DNA of 64,000 bases, taken from DATBDE01 sp036270095 (lineage in GTDB: Bacteria > Actinomycetota > Thermoleophilia > Solirubrobacterales > Solirubrobacteraceae). Under the pieces are notes generated by a model. That model saw nothing but the letters and a program-made list of their open reading frames with translations, was not told the origin of the DNA and searched no databases. Positions 33,377 to 42,722 of this stretch are shown here, piece after piece (the first letter of the stretch is position 1; each line of letters opens with the position of its first letter). Both the position numbers and the translations under genes were made by a program. The stretch spans positions 1 to 64,000 of the forward strand of contig DATBDE010000061.1 of NCBI GenBank assembly GCA_036270095.1. Reading direction: 5' to 3'.

Positions 33377-35095
33377 TCAGCAGGTGTGGTCGACGGCGAG
33401 GGTGACGGGCGCGTCGGTGGGCAGCGTCGTGCCCGGGTCCGGAGTCGACGAGCACACCGTCCAGTTCTGGGGCAGGACGACGCCGAGCAGGCCGGCGCCG
33501 TCGGTCTGGTAGGGGATGCCCGAGCGGTCGAGCAGGCGCTCGGCGAGGTCGAGCCGGGCGCCGGAGAGGTCGGGCACGCTCGGGTGAACCGCGGCCAGCG
33601 GCGGGTCGCTCGCGTCGAGGACGCAGGCGAACATCGGCTTGTAGCCCGCCGCCTCGAGGCGCGTCCACGTGCCCGGCCGCCCGCCGCGGGTGCAGCCGCG
33701 TCCCTCGGTGGGCGCGGTCACGACGGCGGCGCCCTGGTGGCAGCGGTCGGTGCCGCAGCGCACGGTCGAGCCGGAGGCGTCGGCGGGCGGGACGATCGCC
33801 TTGGCGGTGCCGGGGAGGCCGAGCCCGAGCGAGGGCACCTGCAGGTGGCCGGTGTAGGCGGCCACCGCGGCGCCGGCCACGGCCAGCAGCAGGAACGCGA
33901 AGAACAGGCCGGCCGCGATCCGGCCGCTGCGGCGCCGCCGTCGCGGCGGCACAGCGCCTCCGGGCACAGGGCGCGGGCGCTTGGGCGCCACGCGGGTCGC
34001 GTCGGGTCGCTCTACCCGCGGCCGCTCCGGGCTGGTCAGGCCGGCGGCGTGGGTCCCGCGCCGCTGCGGCTTGGCCGGCGTCTCGGGAACCGAGCGCTTG
34101 GCGCGCCGCGAGGGCTTGACGCGGGCGGGGGAGGCCGCCGCCGTTCGATCCCGCAACGGCCGCGTGGCCAGCGTCTGATCGTCGGGCAGCGGCAGCGGCT
34201 TGTCGCCGGCGATGTGCTCGCTCGACCGCGTCGGCGCCAGCGTCCAGCCGTGGGGCTGGCGCCGGGTGCGGCCCGCGGCCGCCGTCCGCGCCGCCACGGC
34301 GAGCTCGCCCGCGGAGGCGAAGCGCGCGCGCGGATCCTTGGCCAGCGCGCGCGCCACGACCGCGTCGAGCGCGCTCGAGACGCCGGTCCGCGGCGGCGGA
34401 TCGTGGATCTGGGCGTAGGCGACCGCCACGGCGCTCTCGCGCTCGAACGGCGGGCGCCCGGTCAGGGTCGCGAAGAGCAGGCAGCCCAGGGCGTAGACGT
34501 CGGCGGGCGGGCCGACCTCGCCGCCGCCGATCTGCTCGGGCGCGGCGTAGTCGACCGTGCCGAGCCAGCGCCCGGTGTCGGTCAGGCCGCCGGTGTCGTC
34601 GCGCTTGGCCAGCCCGAAGTCGGCCAGGTACGCGTGCTCGATGCTGCCCTCCTCGACGATGAGGACGTTGGCGGGCTTGATGTCGCGGTGCACGAGCCCG
34701 CGGGCGTGGGCGGCGTCGAGCGCGCCGGCGACCTGAGCGGTCAGCGTCACCGCACGGTCGACGGCCAGGCCGGCCGCCGACTGGTGGAGCTCGCGCCCGA
34801 GGTCGGTGCCGTCGACCCAGCGCATGGCGATGAAGAGCACGCCGTCGTGCTCGCCGGCCTCGTAGATGGGCAGCACGTGGGGGTGGTCGAGCGCCGCCGC
34901 CAGGCGCGATTCGCGCCGGAACCGGGCGCGGAACTCGTCCCGCGCGGCCAGGTCGGGCGCGATGACCTTGAGGGCCACCGGGCGCTCCAGACCGAGGTGC
35001 CAGGCGCGATAGACCACGCCCATGCCGCCGCGTCCTGCGACCGCCTCAATGCGGTAGCCGGCCAGCTCTGCACCGGTGAGCGTCGTGCTCCCCAC
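33377..35095 (-). CDS. Membrane Ser/Thr protein kinase with single PASTA domain (PknB-like)
   Basis: 572 residues from a GTG. The kinase domain (about 10-275) has GRGGMGVVY, Lys43, HRDIKPAN (about 134-141), DFGLAKR and APEQ, so it should be active. A basic Pro/Arg-rich linker and one helix (about 385-407) follow. Outside, a Cys-containing segment precedes one PASTA repeat (VPDLSGARLDLAERLL). PASTA domains sense peptidoglycan fragments or lipid II; most relatives have several. Its stop abuts that of the forward neighbour. Confidence 0.9.
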   Translation of the reverse strand: MGSTTLTGAELAGYRIEAVAGRGGMGVVYRAWHLGLERPVALKVIAPDLAARDEFRARFRRESRLAAALDHPHVLPIYEAGEHDGVLFIAMRWVDGTDLGRELHQSAAGLAVDRAVTLTAQVAGALDAAHARGLVHRDIKPANVLIVEEGSIEHAYLADFGLAKRDDTGGLTDTGRWLGTVDYAAPEQIGGGEVGPPADVYALGCLLFATLTGRPPFERESAVAVAYAQIHDPPPRTGVSSALDAVVARALAKDPRARFASAGELAVAARTAAAGRTRRQPHGWTLAPTRSSEHIAGDKPLPLPDDQTLATRPLRDRTAAASPARVKPSRRAKRSVPETPAKPQRRGTHAAGLTSPERPRVERPDATRVAPKRPRPVPGGAVPPRRRRRSGRIAAGLFFAFLLLAVAGAAVAAYTGHLQVPSLGLGLPGTAKAIVPPADASGSTVRCGTDRCHQGAAVVTAPTEGRGCTRGGRPGTWTRLEAAGYKPMFACVLDASDPPLAAVHPSVPDLSGARLDLAERLLDRSGIPYQTDGAGLLGVVLPQNWTVCSSTPDPGTTLPTDAPVTLAVDHTC

Positions 35096-35103
35096 GGCGG
35101 TTG

Positions 35104-35109
35104 AGTGTA
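35104..35109 (-). promoter_or_regulatory. -10-like element (TACACT) for the PASTA kinase
   Basis: TACACT on the minus strand ends 8 bases before the GTG at 35095. Confidence 0.45.
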
Positions 35110-35120
35110 TGAGCCGCGGG

Positions 35121-36122
35121 TCAGCCCACGCCGGCGCGGGCCCCGCGCAGGGCCGGAAGCACCCGCTCGCCGTACACGCTGATGGCCGCGATCGGGTCCG
35201 GCGAGGCGTTCTGCAACGGCACGATCGTCGCCCCCATCGCGACCAGCTCGCGGACGCGCGCCACGTGCTCCTCCGGGTCGCTGGCGACGATGAAGGACTG
35301 CCGGAACTCGTCGTCGGAGAGCTGGCGCGAGCCCTCCTCGAACATCTTCCCGGGCTCGTGCCAGTCGCCCTTGTAGAACTCGTCCGGCTGCGCGCCCTTC
35401 CACACGCGGGCCGAGTCCAGCGCGGCCTCCTCGTCCTGCGCCCAGGAGAAGCCGCCCTGGAGGACGATCTCGCCGGGCTCGCGGCCGGCGTCCGAGGCCG
35501 CGGCACGGTAGGCCTCGAGGATCTCTGGGACCGACTCGGGGTCACCGAGCGTCCACACGCCGTCGCCCAGCCGGCCCGCGACGCCTGCGGCTTTGGTGCC
35601 GAAGGCAGAGACGTAGATCGGCGGGATGCGCTCGGGCAGCGTGTGCAGGCGGGCCTGCTTGGTCCGGAAGTGCTTGCCGTCGTGGTCGACGGTCTCGCCT
35701 GCGAGCAGGCGGCGGATGAGCCCGAGCCCCTCCTCGAGCCGCTCGACCTGCTCCGCCACCGGCGGCCAGTCGGCCCCGAGCGGCGACTCGTTGAGCGCCT
35801 CTCCCGAGCCGACGCCGAGGTAGGCGCGGCCGGGGAACAGGCGCTCGAGCGAGGCCCAGGCCTGCGCGATCAGCACCGGGTGGTAGCGCGGGCCGGGCGG
35901 GGTCACCCCCGTCCCCAGCGGCACGCGCTCGGTGGCGTGGCCGGCGGCGCCAAGCCAGATCCAGGCATGGGCGGACTCGCCGCCGTCCCACCACGGCTGC
36001 AGGTGGTCCGAGCAGGTGATGCCGTCGAAGCCCGCGCGCTCGGCGGCCACGGCCTGGTCGAGCAGCGCTTGGGGCGGGAACTGTTCGTGGGAGCAGAAGT
36101 GGAAGAACCGGGTCGCGGTCAT
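35121..36122 (-). CDS. LLM-class F420-dependent oxidoreductase
   Basis: 333 residues with a luciferase-like TIM barrel: SHEQFPPQALLDQAVAAE, GFDGITCSDHLQPW, LGTGVTPPGPRYHP, GVGSGEALNE. These match the F420-dependent G6PDH-like subgroup, which transfers hydride between a substrate and coenzyme F420. The substrate is not evident. The start overlaps the upstream stop (ATGA). Confidence 0.88.
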   Translation of the reverse strand: MTATRFFHFCSHEQFPPQALLDQAVAAERAGFDGITCSDHLQPWWDGGESAHAWIWLGAAGHATERVPLGTGVTPPGPRYHPVLIAQAWASLERLFPGRAYLGVGSGEALNESPLGADWPPVAEQVERLEEGLGLIRRLLAGETVDHDGKHFRTKQARLHTLPERIPPIYVSAFGTKAAGVAGRLGDGVWTLGDPESVPEILEAYRAAASDAGREPGEIVLQGGFSWAQDEEAALDSARVWKGAQPDEFYKGDWHEPGKMFEEGSRQLSDDEFRQSFIVASDPEEHVARVRELVAMGATIVPLQNASPDPIAAISVYGERVLPALRGARAGVG

Positions 36123-36964
36123 CCACCGCCGCTACCCGGCTCCTCCTTCGCCCTACCGCCGGGCTGGGCCTCGGCCGCCGCGAGCTCCTTCTCGCCCGCC
36201 TCCTCCTGCTCGCGGGCCTTCTCGGCCTCGCGGGCGAGCTCCTGCTTGCGCGCGATCTCGTCGTCGGGCGCGCCGGCGATGAGGTCCCCGAAGCGCTCGC
36301 GCCGCCGGTCCCAGCGGGCGCCGCGCTCCCTGGCCTTGGTCAGCTTCTTCGGGTTGTCCGCGTAGCGCCGCCGTGCCCAGCGCGAGTTCGGGCGCGCAAC
36401 CCGTATGGCCCCCACCCACGCGACGGGCCAGAAGAACAGGCCGATGAGGGCCATGAAGTACTTCGCCTTGTAGAGGAGGACCGCGGTCACGAGCAGCTCG
36501 ATGACCACGAGCGGGATGACCGCGTCGATCGATCCCTTGGGGAACGGGACCGCCCCGACGACGATGAACGCCGCGAAGACCGTCGCGATCATCACCGCCT
36601 GGACCGATTGGCGGCCCTGCTCAGCCCAGTAGACGTCCTCCAGCCGCAGCCACAGCGCGAACTCGTCCAGCGTGAAGCCGGCGCCGATCCCGAAGAGCAC
36701 GGCGAGGATCTGCGTCCACGGCGTGATCGGCGTGGTGGCGAAGCCGAGGAAACCGCACAGGAGCAGCAGGATGATCCCCCACACGAGGTGGTGGATGTGC
36801 AGGTCGCCGGACGTCACGCTTCCCGGCCACCACGGCACCTTCGGGCTGCGCATGAGCCGCGCGCTGGTGCGGATGAAGATGAACGAGCCGAGGAAGCCTG
36901 CGAGCAGCCAGAGCGCAACCGTTCGAGCGGCGGGCTCCGAGGTGGCGATCACAACCGTACCCAT
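36119..36964 (-). CDS. Integral membrane protein with charged C-terminal tail, unknown
   Basis: 281 residues. About six helices include a His-containing segment (SGDLHIHHLVWGII) and an acidic one (GFTLDEFALWLRLEDVYW). A basic stretch and a long Glu/Lys/Ala-rich, probably coiled-coil tail follow from about 200. Family not identified. Conserved-looking His, Asp and Glu in membrane segments suggest metal or proton handling, which is inference. Confidence 0.7.
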   Translation of the reverse strand: MGTVVIATSEPAARTVALWLLAGFLGSFIFIRTSARLMRSPKVPWWPGSVTSGDLHIHHLVWGIILLLLCGFLGFATTPITPWTQILAVLFGIGAGFTLDEFALWLRLEDVYWAEQGRQSVQAVMIATVFAAFIVVGAVPFPKGSIDAVIPLVVIELLVTAVLLYKAKYFMALIGLFFWPVAWVGAIRVARPNSRWARRRYADNPKKLTKARERGARWDRRRERFGDLIAGAPDDEIARKQELAREAEKAREQEEAGEKELAAAEAQPGGRAKEEPGSGGG

Positions 36965-36976
36965 GGTCCCCGGGCG

Positions 36977-36982
36977 ATCCTA
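36977..36982 (-). promoter_or_regulatory. -10-like element (TAGGAT)
   Basis: TAGGAT on the minus strand ends 12 bases before the ATG at 36964. Confidence 0.35.
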
Positions 36983-37055
36983 GCCGCACGAGTTGCCGGA
37001 AACTGCGGGGTCGTGCAGGGCGGACCCGCCCTGTCCACGCGCGCGCGGGGTAAGC

Positions 37056-37265
37056 ATGGTTCGTATGGCGCGCTTGGCCGATATCGAATCGAGCATCGAA
37101 CGGATGTGCCGGAGCGGGCGCCCGTTCCGCCAGATCGAGGGCGCCATCGAGGCCGCACCGGCGTCCGACGGCCAGAAGGCCGCGCTGTGGCTCCTGGCCT
37201 GGAGCCACCAGGAGCGGCGCGTGCAGCGCCGCGTGGCCAAGGAAGCACTCGCGGCCGTCGGCTGA
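37056..37265 (+). CDS. Small helical hypothetical protein
   Basis: 69 residues from the ATG at 37056; the ATG at 37065 would give 66. The sequence is helical and charged (LADIESSIERMCRSGRPFRQ, QKAALWLLAWSHQERRVQRR), suggesting a small DNA- or protein-binding factor. Family not recognised. Confidence 0.65.
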   Translation: MVRMARLADIESSIERMCRSGRPFRQIEGAIEAAPASDGQKAALWLLAWSHQERRVQRRVAKEALAAVG

Positions 37266-37273
37266 GGGCGGTT

Positions 37274-37279
37274 TAGGAT
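37274..37279 (+). promoter_or_regulatory. -10-like element (TAGGAT)
   Basis: TAGGAT ends 8 bases before the GTG at 37288. Confidence 0.45.
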
Positions 37280-37287
37280 GGCGCGCC

Positions 37288-38406
37288 GTGAGGCTGCGCC
37301 TGCCCCTCGTCGCCGCTGCGGTGCTCGTCCTGTTGCTCGTCGCCCCGGCCGCGAGCGCTGCCCGCTGGCGCGACGCCGGGCGCAGCGTCATCCCCATCGA
37401 CTACTACCAGGGCGTCACCTCCGACCCCCTTGGCCACCTGTGGTTCGACGGGATCGAGTTCGGCTTCTACCGGACCGCCCCGGACCTGACCGAGACTGGC
37501 CGCGTGCCGGACATCATCCCCGCCGAGGTCACCGGCAGCGAGGGCTACAACCACATCGGCGACTTGAGCTACGCGAAGCCGGGGGTGCTGCTGCCGATGG
37601 AGTGCTACGACCCGCAGGCGAACCCGACGAACACGTGCGGCACCGGCTCCATCGGCGTGGCCGGCCCGGTGACGCTGGCCTGGCGCTACTACGTCAAGCT
37701 CGACCCGGCGGACATCCCCAAGGCGATGTGGTGCGAGGTCAGCCCCGACGGCCGGCTCGTGTGGACGTCGAGCGGGAACGACCTCCTCGCCTACGCCATC
37801 TCCGACCTCTCGATCGCGCACGCGGCGCCGGGCGCGGCCCCGATCCGCCCGGTCAAGCGCCTGCGCAACGCCGTGCCGCCCAGCGGCGTAACCGGCGCCA
37901 CCTTCTACGCGGGGCGGCTGTTCCTCGCCGGCAGCGTCGACAGCGCCTTCCAGGTCTGGTCGGTGGACACCAACAGCGGGAAGCGGCGCCTGGAGATTGA
38001 GCGCACGTTCTCGGGGGAGAGCGAGGGCCTGGACAGCCTGCGCGGCCTCGGCGGGACCCTGCACTGGCAGATCCAGCCCATCACGTCCACGCCACCGCCG
38101 ACCTACGCCGAGCCCTCGCTCCTGCACTTCCTGCCCACGCCGGCGCCGCGCCTGACCGTGCGCGCCGCGCCGGTCACGGTGACCGCGGGCAGGCGCACGC
38201 GCCTGCGCGTCACCGTCCTCGGCGCCTGGCGCGCGCCGCTGGAGCCGCTGCCCGGAGTGCGGGTCACCGCGGGGGCCGCGGAGGCCACCACGCGCTCCAA
38301 TGGCGTTGCCGTCCTGACCGTCCGGGCGCCGCGGGCCGGGTCCCTGACCGTGCGCGCCACCGCGCTGGGCGAGGCGCCGGGCACGGTCACCCTCGCGGTG
38401 CGCTGA
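37288..38406 (+). CDS. Secreted protein with beta-propeller-like and Ig-like regions
   Basis: 372 residues. A signal peptide (about 1-24, AAPASA-type end) precedes a beta-rich domain with aromatic and Cys residues (DYYQGVTSDPLGHLWFDGIE, MECYDPQANPTNTCGTG). The last 90 residues (LTVRAAPVTVTAGRRTRLRV...GSLTVRATALG) resemble a bacterial Ig-like domain. Function unknown. It ends one base before the stop of the reverse-strand glycosyltransferase. Confidence 0.75.
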   Translation: MRLRLPLVAAAVLVLLLVAPAASAARWRDAGRSVIPIDYYQGVTSDPLGHLWFDGIEFGFYRTAPDLTETGRVPDIIPAEVTGSEGYNHIGDLSYAKPGVLLPMECYDPQANPTNTCGTGSIGVAGPVTLAWRYYVKLDPADIPKAMWCEVSPDGRLVWTSSGNDLLAYAISDLSIAHAAPGAAPIRPVKRLRNAVPPSGVTGATFYAGRLFLAGSVDSAFQVWSVDTNSGKRRLEIERTFSGESEGLDSLRGLGGTLHWQIQPITSTPPPTYAEPSLLHFLPTPAPRLTVRAAPVTVTAGRRTRLRVTVLGAWRAPLEPLPGVRVTAGAAEATTRSNGVAVLTVRAPRAGSLTVRATALGEAPGTVTLAVR

Positions 38407-38407
38407 G

Positions 38408-39469
38408 CTAGGCCGGTGGCTCCTCGCCCTCCGCGACCTGTCGATCCCGGATCGCGTCGCGCTTCTGGGTGACCATCAGCGGCTCGACCACGGGCTCGCG
38501 GGCGCGGTCCTCCGTCGGCACAGGGACCGGTGCTCGGGCCGTCTCGGTCGGGGTCACGACCAGGGCCTGGGACTTGTCCAGCGTGTAGAGCGGGCGACTG
38601 CGGACCTCAGCCAGGATCCGCGCCAGGTACTCGAGCATGAAGCCCAGAAGCATGAACACGCCGCCGAACGCGAGCGCGAGCAGGATCCCGATGTCCATCC
38701 ACCCCGGCGGGAGCGAATCGCTCAGCACGGACCGGATGACGGTCCAGACGACCCCGGCCAGCGCAGCGAGGAGGAAGAAGATCCACAGGAAGTGGGCCGT
38801 GCGGACGCCGAGCGAGGTGAAGGACAGGATGACGTCCATCCCGAACTCGATCGTGTCCCGCCGCCACAGGTGCGGCCTGCGCGTGGCTTTGTAGCGCAAC
38901 TGGGTCTGGCGGTAGCCGGTGTACCGATAGAGCACCTGGCGGTAGCGCACGTGCTCGCGCAGCTGCACCATCGCGTCGACGGCGCGGCGCGAGACCACGC
39001 GCACGTGCTCCCAGCTCAGCGGTGGCTCGTACTGGCTGAGGCGGTTGGCCCACCAGTAGAACGCCTTGGCCCACAACGGCAGGTTGGTCGGCGTCGCGCC
39101 GACGATGTCGTAGCCGCCCAGCGCCGTGTCGTACATGCGGCCGAGCACCTCGACCGGGTAGTCCATGTCGACATCGGAGAGCTCGAAGAGGAAGTCGCCC
39201 ATGGCCCGCTCGAGGCCGGCCACCATCGCCAGCTCGGTGCCGTGGCGGACCGACAGGTGCAGCAGGGTCAGCGTCCCGTGCAGGTCGCGCGCGACGTCGG
39301 CGACGATCTCGGAGGAGCGGTCGCGGCTCTGGTCGTCCACCACGACGTACTCGTAGTTGTCGAACCGCTCGACCATGAACGCGTCGATGCGGTGGAGGAA
39401 GCCGGCGACGCGGTCCGCGTTGTTGTGGACGCGGACGACGACCGAGACGACGCGCGGATCCTTGCTCAC
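38408..39469 (-). CDS. GT2 family glycosyltransferase, GtrB/dolichol-phosphate-mannose-synthase-like
   Basis: 353 residues from a GTG overlapping the FAD gene stop. GT-A features are VSVVVRVHNNADRV, YVVVDDQSRDRS, and the metal-binding acidic cluster ELSDVDMDYP. Two C-terminal helices (HFLWIFFLLAALAGVVW and IGILLALAFGGVFMLLG) resemble GtrB, which loads sugar onto polyprenyl phosphate. The tail is long and charged. This enzyme could supply GT-C enzymes such as the one at 31898. Confidence 0.87.
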   Translation of the reverse strand: MSKDPRVVSVVVRVHNNADRVAGFLHRIDAFMVERFDNYEYVVVDDQSRDRSSEIVADVARDLHGTLTLLHLSVRHGTELAMVAGLERAMGDFLFELSDVDMDYPVEVLGRMYDTALGGYDIVGATPTNLPLWAKAFYWWANRLSQYEPPLSWEHVRVVSRRAVDAMVQLREHVRYRQVLYRYTGYRQTQLRYKATRRPHLWRRDTIEFGMDVILSFTSLGVRTAHFLWIFFLLAALAGVVWTVIRSVLSDSLPPGWMDIGILLALAFGGVFMLLGFMLEYLARILAEVRSRPLYTLDKSQALVVTPTETARAPVPVPTEDRAREPVVEPLMVTQKRDAIRDRQVAEGEEPPA

Positions 39470-40590
39470 AGTGCCTCGTCCAGGTCGTAGATGGTCCCGA
39501 TCTTGCCCGAGAGGATGCTGGTCAGCCACGGCTCGTCGGAGTGCTGCTCGACCATGGTCGGGCGCGCGTCGTCGATCTCCGCCCGCGCCAGCACGGTCTT
39601 CATCGAGTACAGCGACTGCGCGTAGGCGATGTCGTGACGGTCGCCGACGTAGCGGCGGGCCAGGCCGCGCATGAACGGCCACGCCGTGCCCGGGCGCTCC
39701 GGGCAGACCGCGCAGTTGTCCAGCGCCGAGTCGTTGCAGTTCGGGTTGCGGGCCTGGCAGGCGAAGTGCGGCATGTCGTCGTGGCTGCTCAGGTGCGGCG
39801 TGTAGGAGACCGCCGTGAGGGAGTGGTAGCCGCTGTATCCCCAAGGCATGCAGGAGAAGTAGGGGCCGTCCATGAGCGTGAGCCCGGTCTCTTTCAGCGT
39901 GTCGGCCACGCTCACGAGGATCACCTCGCACAGCTCGTACTTGAGCGGCAGCGGCTCGACCCCGAACAGGCGGAGGATCTGGTTGATGCCGGCGTAGGTC
40001 GCGTTGAGCACGCCGCGGGCGCGCAGACGGCGTCCGTCGGTGAGCTCGACCAGGAACGCGTCGCTCTCCCACTGCACCGACGCGAGGCGGATGGGGGCGT
40101 ACCAGTCGATGTCGGGGTCACCGGACAGGCGCCGGCACATCTCGTGGCGCAGCCGGGGCGCGTCGAAGCTGTACTCGGCCGTCCGGTAGGCGGCGAGAAT
40201 CGAGCCGGGCTCGAAATACTCGTCCGGGTCGATCTCCTCCGCCGGGATGCCGGTCCAGCCGCAGAAGCGCAGGAAGCCGCGGGCGCTGATCAGCGACTGC
40301 TGGCCGGCAACCGCGTAGACCTGGGTGAACTCGTGGTTGATGCAGCTGGAGAACTCGGTCGTGAAGCGGTCGTAGTACTCCGCCGAGGACTTGGCCGTGG
40401 TCACGCTGCGCGGGTAGTGGTAGCCGTTGTGGACGCGGGCCTGGTTGATCTGGCTGGCGCGCAGCATCGGCCCCTCTTCGGCGTCGACGATGGCCACGCG
40501 CATGCCCTTGCCGGCGAACAGGTGAGCGCCGTGGAGACCGAAGAAGCCGGCCCCGATGACCAGCCGGTCGTAGGTCTCGACGTCGCTCAT
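39466..40590 (-). CDS. FAD-dependent oxidoreductase (DAO-like)
   Basis: 374 residues. The FAD Rossmann motif is GAGFFGLHGAHL near the start. The body has GYHYPRS and a Cys cluster (CQARNPNCNDSALDNCAVC) that could bind metal or form disulfides. Set between two glycosyltransferases with 4-base overlaps on both sides, it probably oxidises a sugar or sugar nucleotide, which is inference from context. Confidence 0.75.
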   Translation of the reverse strand: MSDVETYDRLVIGAGFFGLHGAHLFAGKGMRVAIVDAEEGPMLRASQINQARVHNGYHYPRSVTTAKSSAEYYDRFTTEFSSCINHEFTQVYAVAGQQSLISARGFLRFCGWTGIPAEEIDPDEYFEPGSILAAYRTAEYSFDAPRLRHEMCRRLSGDPDIDWYAPIRLASVQWESDAFLVELTDGRRLRARGVLNATYAGINQILRLFGVEPLPLKYELCEVILVSVADTLKETGLTLMDGPYFSCMPWGYSGYHSLTAVSYTPHLSSHDDMPHFACQARNPNCNDSALDNCAVCPERPGTAWPFMRGLARRYVGDRHDIAYAQSLYSMKTVLARAEIDDARPTMVEQHSDEPWLTSILSGKIGTIYDLDEAL

Positions 40591-41729
40591 GCGGCGGCCA
40601 GGGTCTCGCCCGCGGGCACGCCGGCCAGCGCGCCCTCGTAGATCGCGTTCAGGCGGTCCACCCAGACGCCGGCGTCGAAGCGCTCCTCCGCCAGCGCGCG
40701 CCCGGCGCGGCCCATCTCTGCCGCGCGCTGCGGGTCGCCGAGCAGCGCCGCCAGGGCGGAGGTCAGGCCCGGGACGTCGTCGAGCTCGACCAGCAGGCCC
40801 GAGCCCTCGTCCTCGAGCGCCTCCCAGTTGCCGCCGGCCCGCGTGGCGACGATCGCCCGACCGCACGCCGCGGCCTCGATCAGCACAGTCGGGACCGCCT
40901 CGCTGCGCGACGGCAGCAGCACGAGCGTGGAGGCGCGCATGATCTGCGGCACATCGGAGCGCAGGCCGGCCATGAGCGCGCTGTCGCCAATCCCGAGCTC
41001 GTCGATGGTGGCGCGGACGTTGGCTTCCTCGACGCCCGCGCCGACGAGCAGCAGCCGCGCCTCGGGCACCTGCTCGAGCACGCCGGGCCAGGCGCGCAGC
41101 GCCTCCTCGTGGCCCTTGCGCCGGTGGAACGCGGCCACGAACGCCGCCACCGGCACGCCGGCCGGGATGCCGAGGTCCGCGGGCATCTCCGCCGGCTCGG
41201 TGCTGAACTCGGAGAGGTCGATGCCGTTGTAGAGCAGGGCCCAGGTCGGGCGCTTGTGGTAGCGCTGCTCGAACGAGTCCCAGGTGTCGCGCGAGGGGAA
41301 GATCAGGCCCTTCGTGCGCGCGGCGCCGAACACGGCGAGGTCCTCCTTGGCCGCCGGGACGCGCCCCGGGATCTCGCGCGCCGGGTGGTGGAAGGTGCAC
41401 ACCGTGGGGCGGTCGACGATCGTGCCCGCCAGCCAGGCGATCGTCGAGGCGCGCTCGAGGTGGGCGTGGACGACGTCGCAGTCGGACGTGCGGATGACCT
41501 CGGCCAGGCGCTTGACCGCGACCGGGTCACCGAAGCGGCCGGCGTGCAGGGATGACGCCTTGAGCTGGGCCTCGGCCGGCACGCCCTCCATCGTCCCGTG
41601 GGACTCGGGCGCGCGCACCCCGACCATCTCCAGCTCAAAGCCTGCCTTCGGCCCGAACGCGGCCAGCGTTGCCAGCAGTCGCTCCGCGCCACCCAGCGCG
41701 AACCCGTCGATCACCGTGAGGACCTTCAC
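40587..41729 (-). CDS. Glycosyltransferase family 4
   Basis: 380 residues from a GTG. GT4 marks: DGFALGGAERLLATLA, DVVHAHLERAS, LLYNGIDLSEF, AFHRRKGHEEAL and PSRSEAVPTVLIEAAACG. It leads the three-gene reverse operon with the FAD enzyme and the GT2. Its -10 (possibly TAGAGT, about 41 bases upstream) leaves a leader with GGGAG, so this gene is probably not leaderless. Confidence 0.88.
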   Translation of the reverse strand: MKVLTVIDGFALGGAERLLATLAAFGPKAGFELEMVGVRAPESHGTMEGVPAEAQLKASSLHAGRFGDPVAVKRLAEVIRTSDCDVVHAHLERASTIAWLAGTIVDRPTVCTFHHPAREIPGRVPAAKEDLAVFGAARTKGLIFPSRDTWDSFEQRYHKRPTWALLYNGIDLSEFSTEPAEMPADLGIPAGVPVAAFVAAFHRRKGHEEALRAWPGVLEQVPEARLLLVGAGVEEANVRATIDELGIGDSALMAGLRSDVPQIMRASTLVLLPSRSEAVPTVLIEAAACGRAIVATRAGGNWEALEDEGSGLLVELDDVPGLTSALAALLGDPQRAAEMGRAGRALAEERFDAGVWVDRLNAIYEGALAGVPAGETLAAA

Positions 41730-41767
41730 CCGTTCACTCCCGTGCTCTCTTCACTCCAGCCGGCCCT

Positions 41768-41773
41768 TACTCT
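41768..41773 (+). promoter_or_regulatory. -10-like element (TACTCT) for the Gfo/Idh/MocA gene
   Basis: TACTCT ends 7 bases before the GTG at 41781. The overlapping reverse sequence TAGAGT may serve the divergent glycosyltransferase. Confidence 0.45.
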
Positions 41774-41780
41774 AACCCCG

Positions 41781-42722
41781 GTGACGAGCACGTTGGGCGT
41801 GGCCCTCGTCGGCTACGGACATTGGGGACCGAACCTGGCACGCTCGCTCGATGGCGTGGACGGTGCGGAGCTGCGGGCGGTCAGCGTGCGGACCCCGGCG
41901 GCCGCGGCGGCCGTGGCGGCAGAGCGGCCCGGGGTCCTCGCCACGACCGACCTGGACGCCGTGCTCGCACGCCGCGACGTCGACGTCGTCGTCGTCGCCA
42001 CCCCGGCCCCGACCCATCCCGAGCTCGCGGCCCGCGCCCTGCGGGCCGACAAGCACGTGCTGGTCGAGAAGCCGCTGGCCACGACCCTGCAGCAGGCCGA
42101 GGAGCTCGCGGCGCTGGCGGCCGAACGCCGCCGCACGCTCATGGTCGGCCACCTCTACATCTTCCACCCGGTCGTTCGCCGTCTGGGCGAGCTCCTGGAC
42201 GCCGGCGACCTGGGCGATCTCGTGTGCGTGACCTCCGAGCGCGGCAACACGACCGGCACGCCCAGGGACGGCGGCGTGCTGTGGAACCTCGCCCCGCACG
42301 ACCTCTCGATCGTCATCCACTTGCTCGGTGATGACGTGCGCCGCGTCGACGCGCGCCAGGCCGGCCTCGAAGAGCTCGTCTTCCTCACCCTCGAGATGGG
42401 CCCCGGCGCGCTCGTCGAGGTCGCGTTGAGCTGGGTCGCGCACGCCAAGGCCCGACGCATGACCTTCACCGGCTCCGAGGGCATCGCGGTCTTCGACGAG
42501 ACGGCGGTGGCGCCGTTGGCCGTGTTCAGGCGCCGCGACGATGAGGCGCCCGCGCCCGTCGCGGTCGAGGCGCCGGAGGCGATCGAGCCCCTGCGCGCCC
42601 AGTGGGAGGAGCTCGTGGCCGCCGTGCGCGAGGGCCGGCCGCCGCTGACCGGCGCCGGGCACGCGCTGGCCGTGCAGCGGCTGCTGGACGCGGCCGAGCG
42701 CTCGCTCAGACGCGCGCCGTGA
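41781..42722 (+). CDS. Gfo/Idh/MocA family sugar dehydrogenase
   Basis: 313 residues. NAD(P) Rossmann fold: VALVGYGHWGPNLAR, VVVATPAPTHPELA, and the family motif EKPLATT with the catalytic Lys. GHLYIFHPVVRRL and the WNLAPHDLS motif with its His follow. It likely oxidises a UDP- or dTDP-sugar for the local glycan. The last 17 bases overlap the convergent transporter gene. Confidence 0.88.
   Translation: MTSTLGVALVGYGHWGPNLARSLDGVDGAELRAVSVRTPAAAAAVAAERPGVLATTDLDAVLARRDVDVVVVATPAPTHPELAARALRADKHVLVEKPLATTLQQAEELAALAAERRRTLMVGHLYIFHPVVRRLGELLDAGDLGDLVCVTSERGNTTGTPRDGGVLWNLAPHDLSIVIHLLGDDVRRVDARQAGLEELVFLTLEMGPGALVEVALSWVAHAKARRMTFTGSEGIAVFDETAVAPLAVFRRRDDEAPAPVAVEAPEAIEPLRAQWEELVAAVREGRPPLTGAGHALAVQRLLDAAERSLRRAP

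Noticed and set aside
33374..33379. Regulatory site between the GT39 and PASTA kinase ends
   Set aside because: The two stop codons abut; there is no sequence between the genes.
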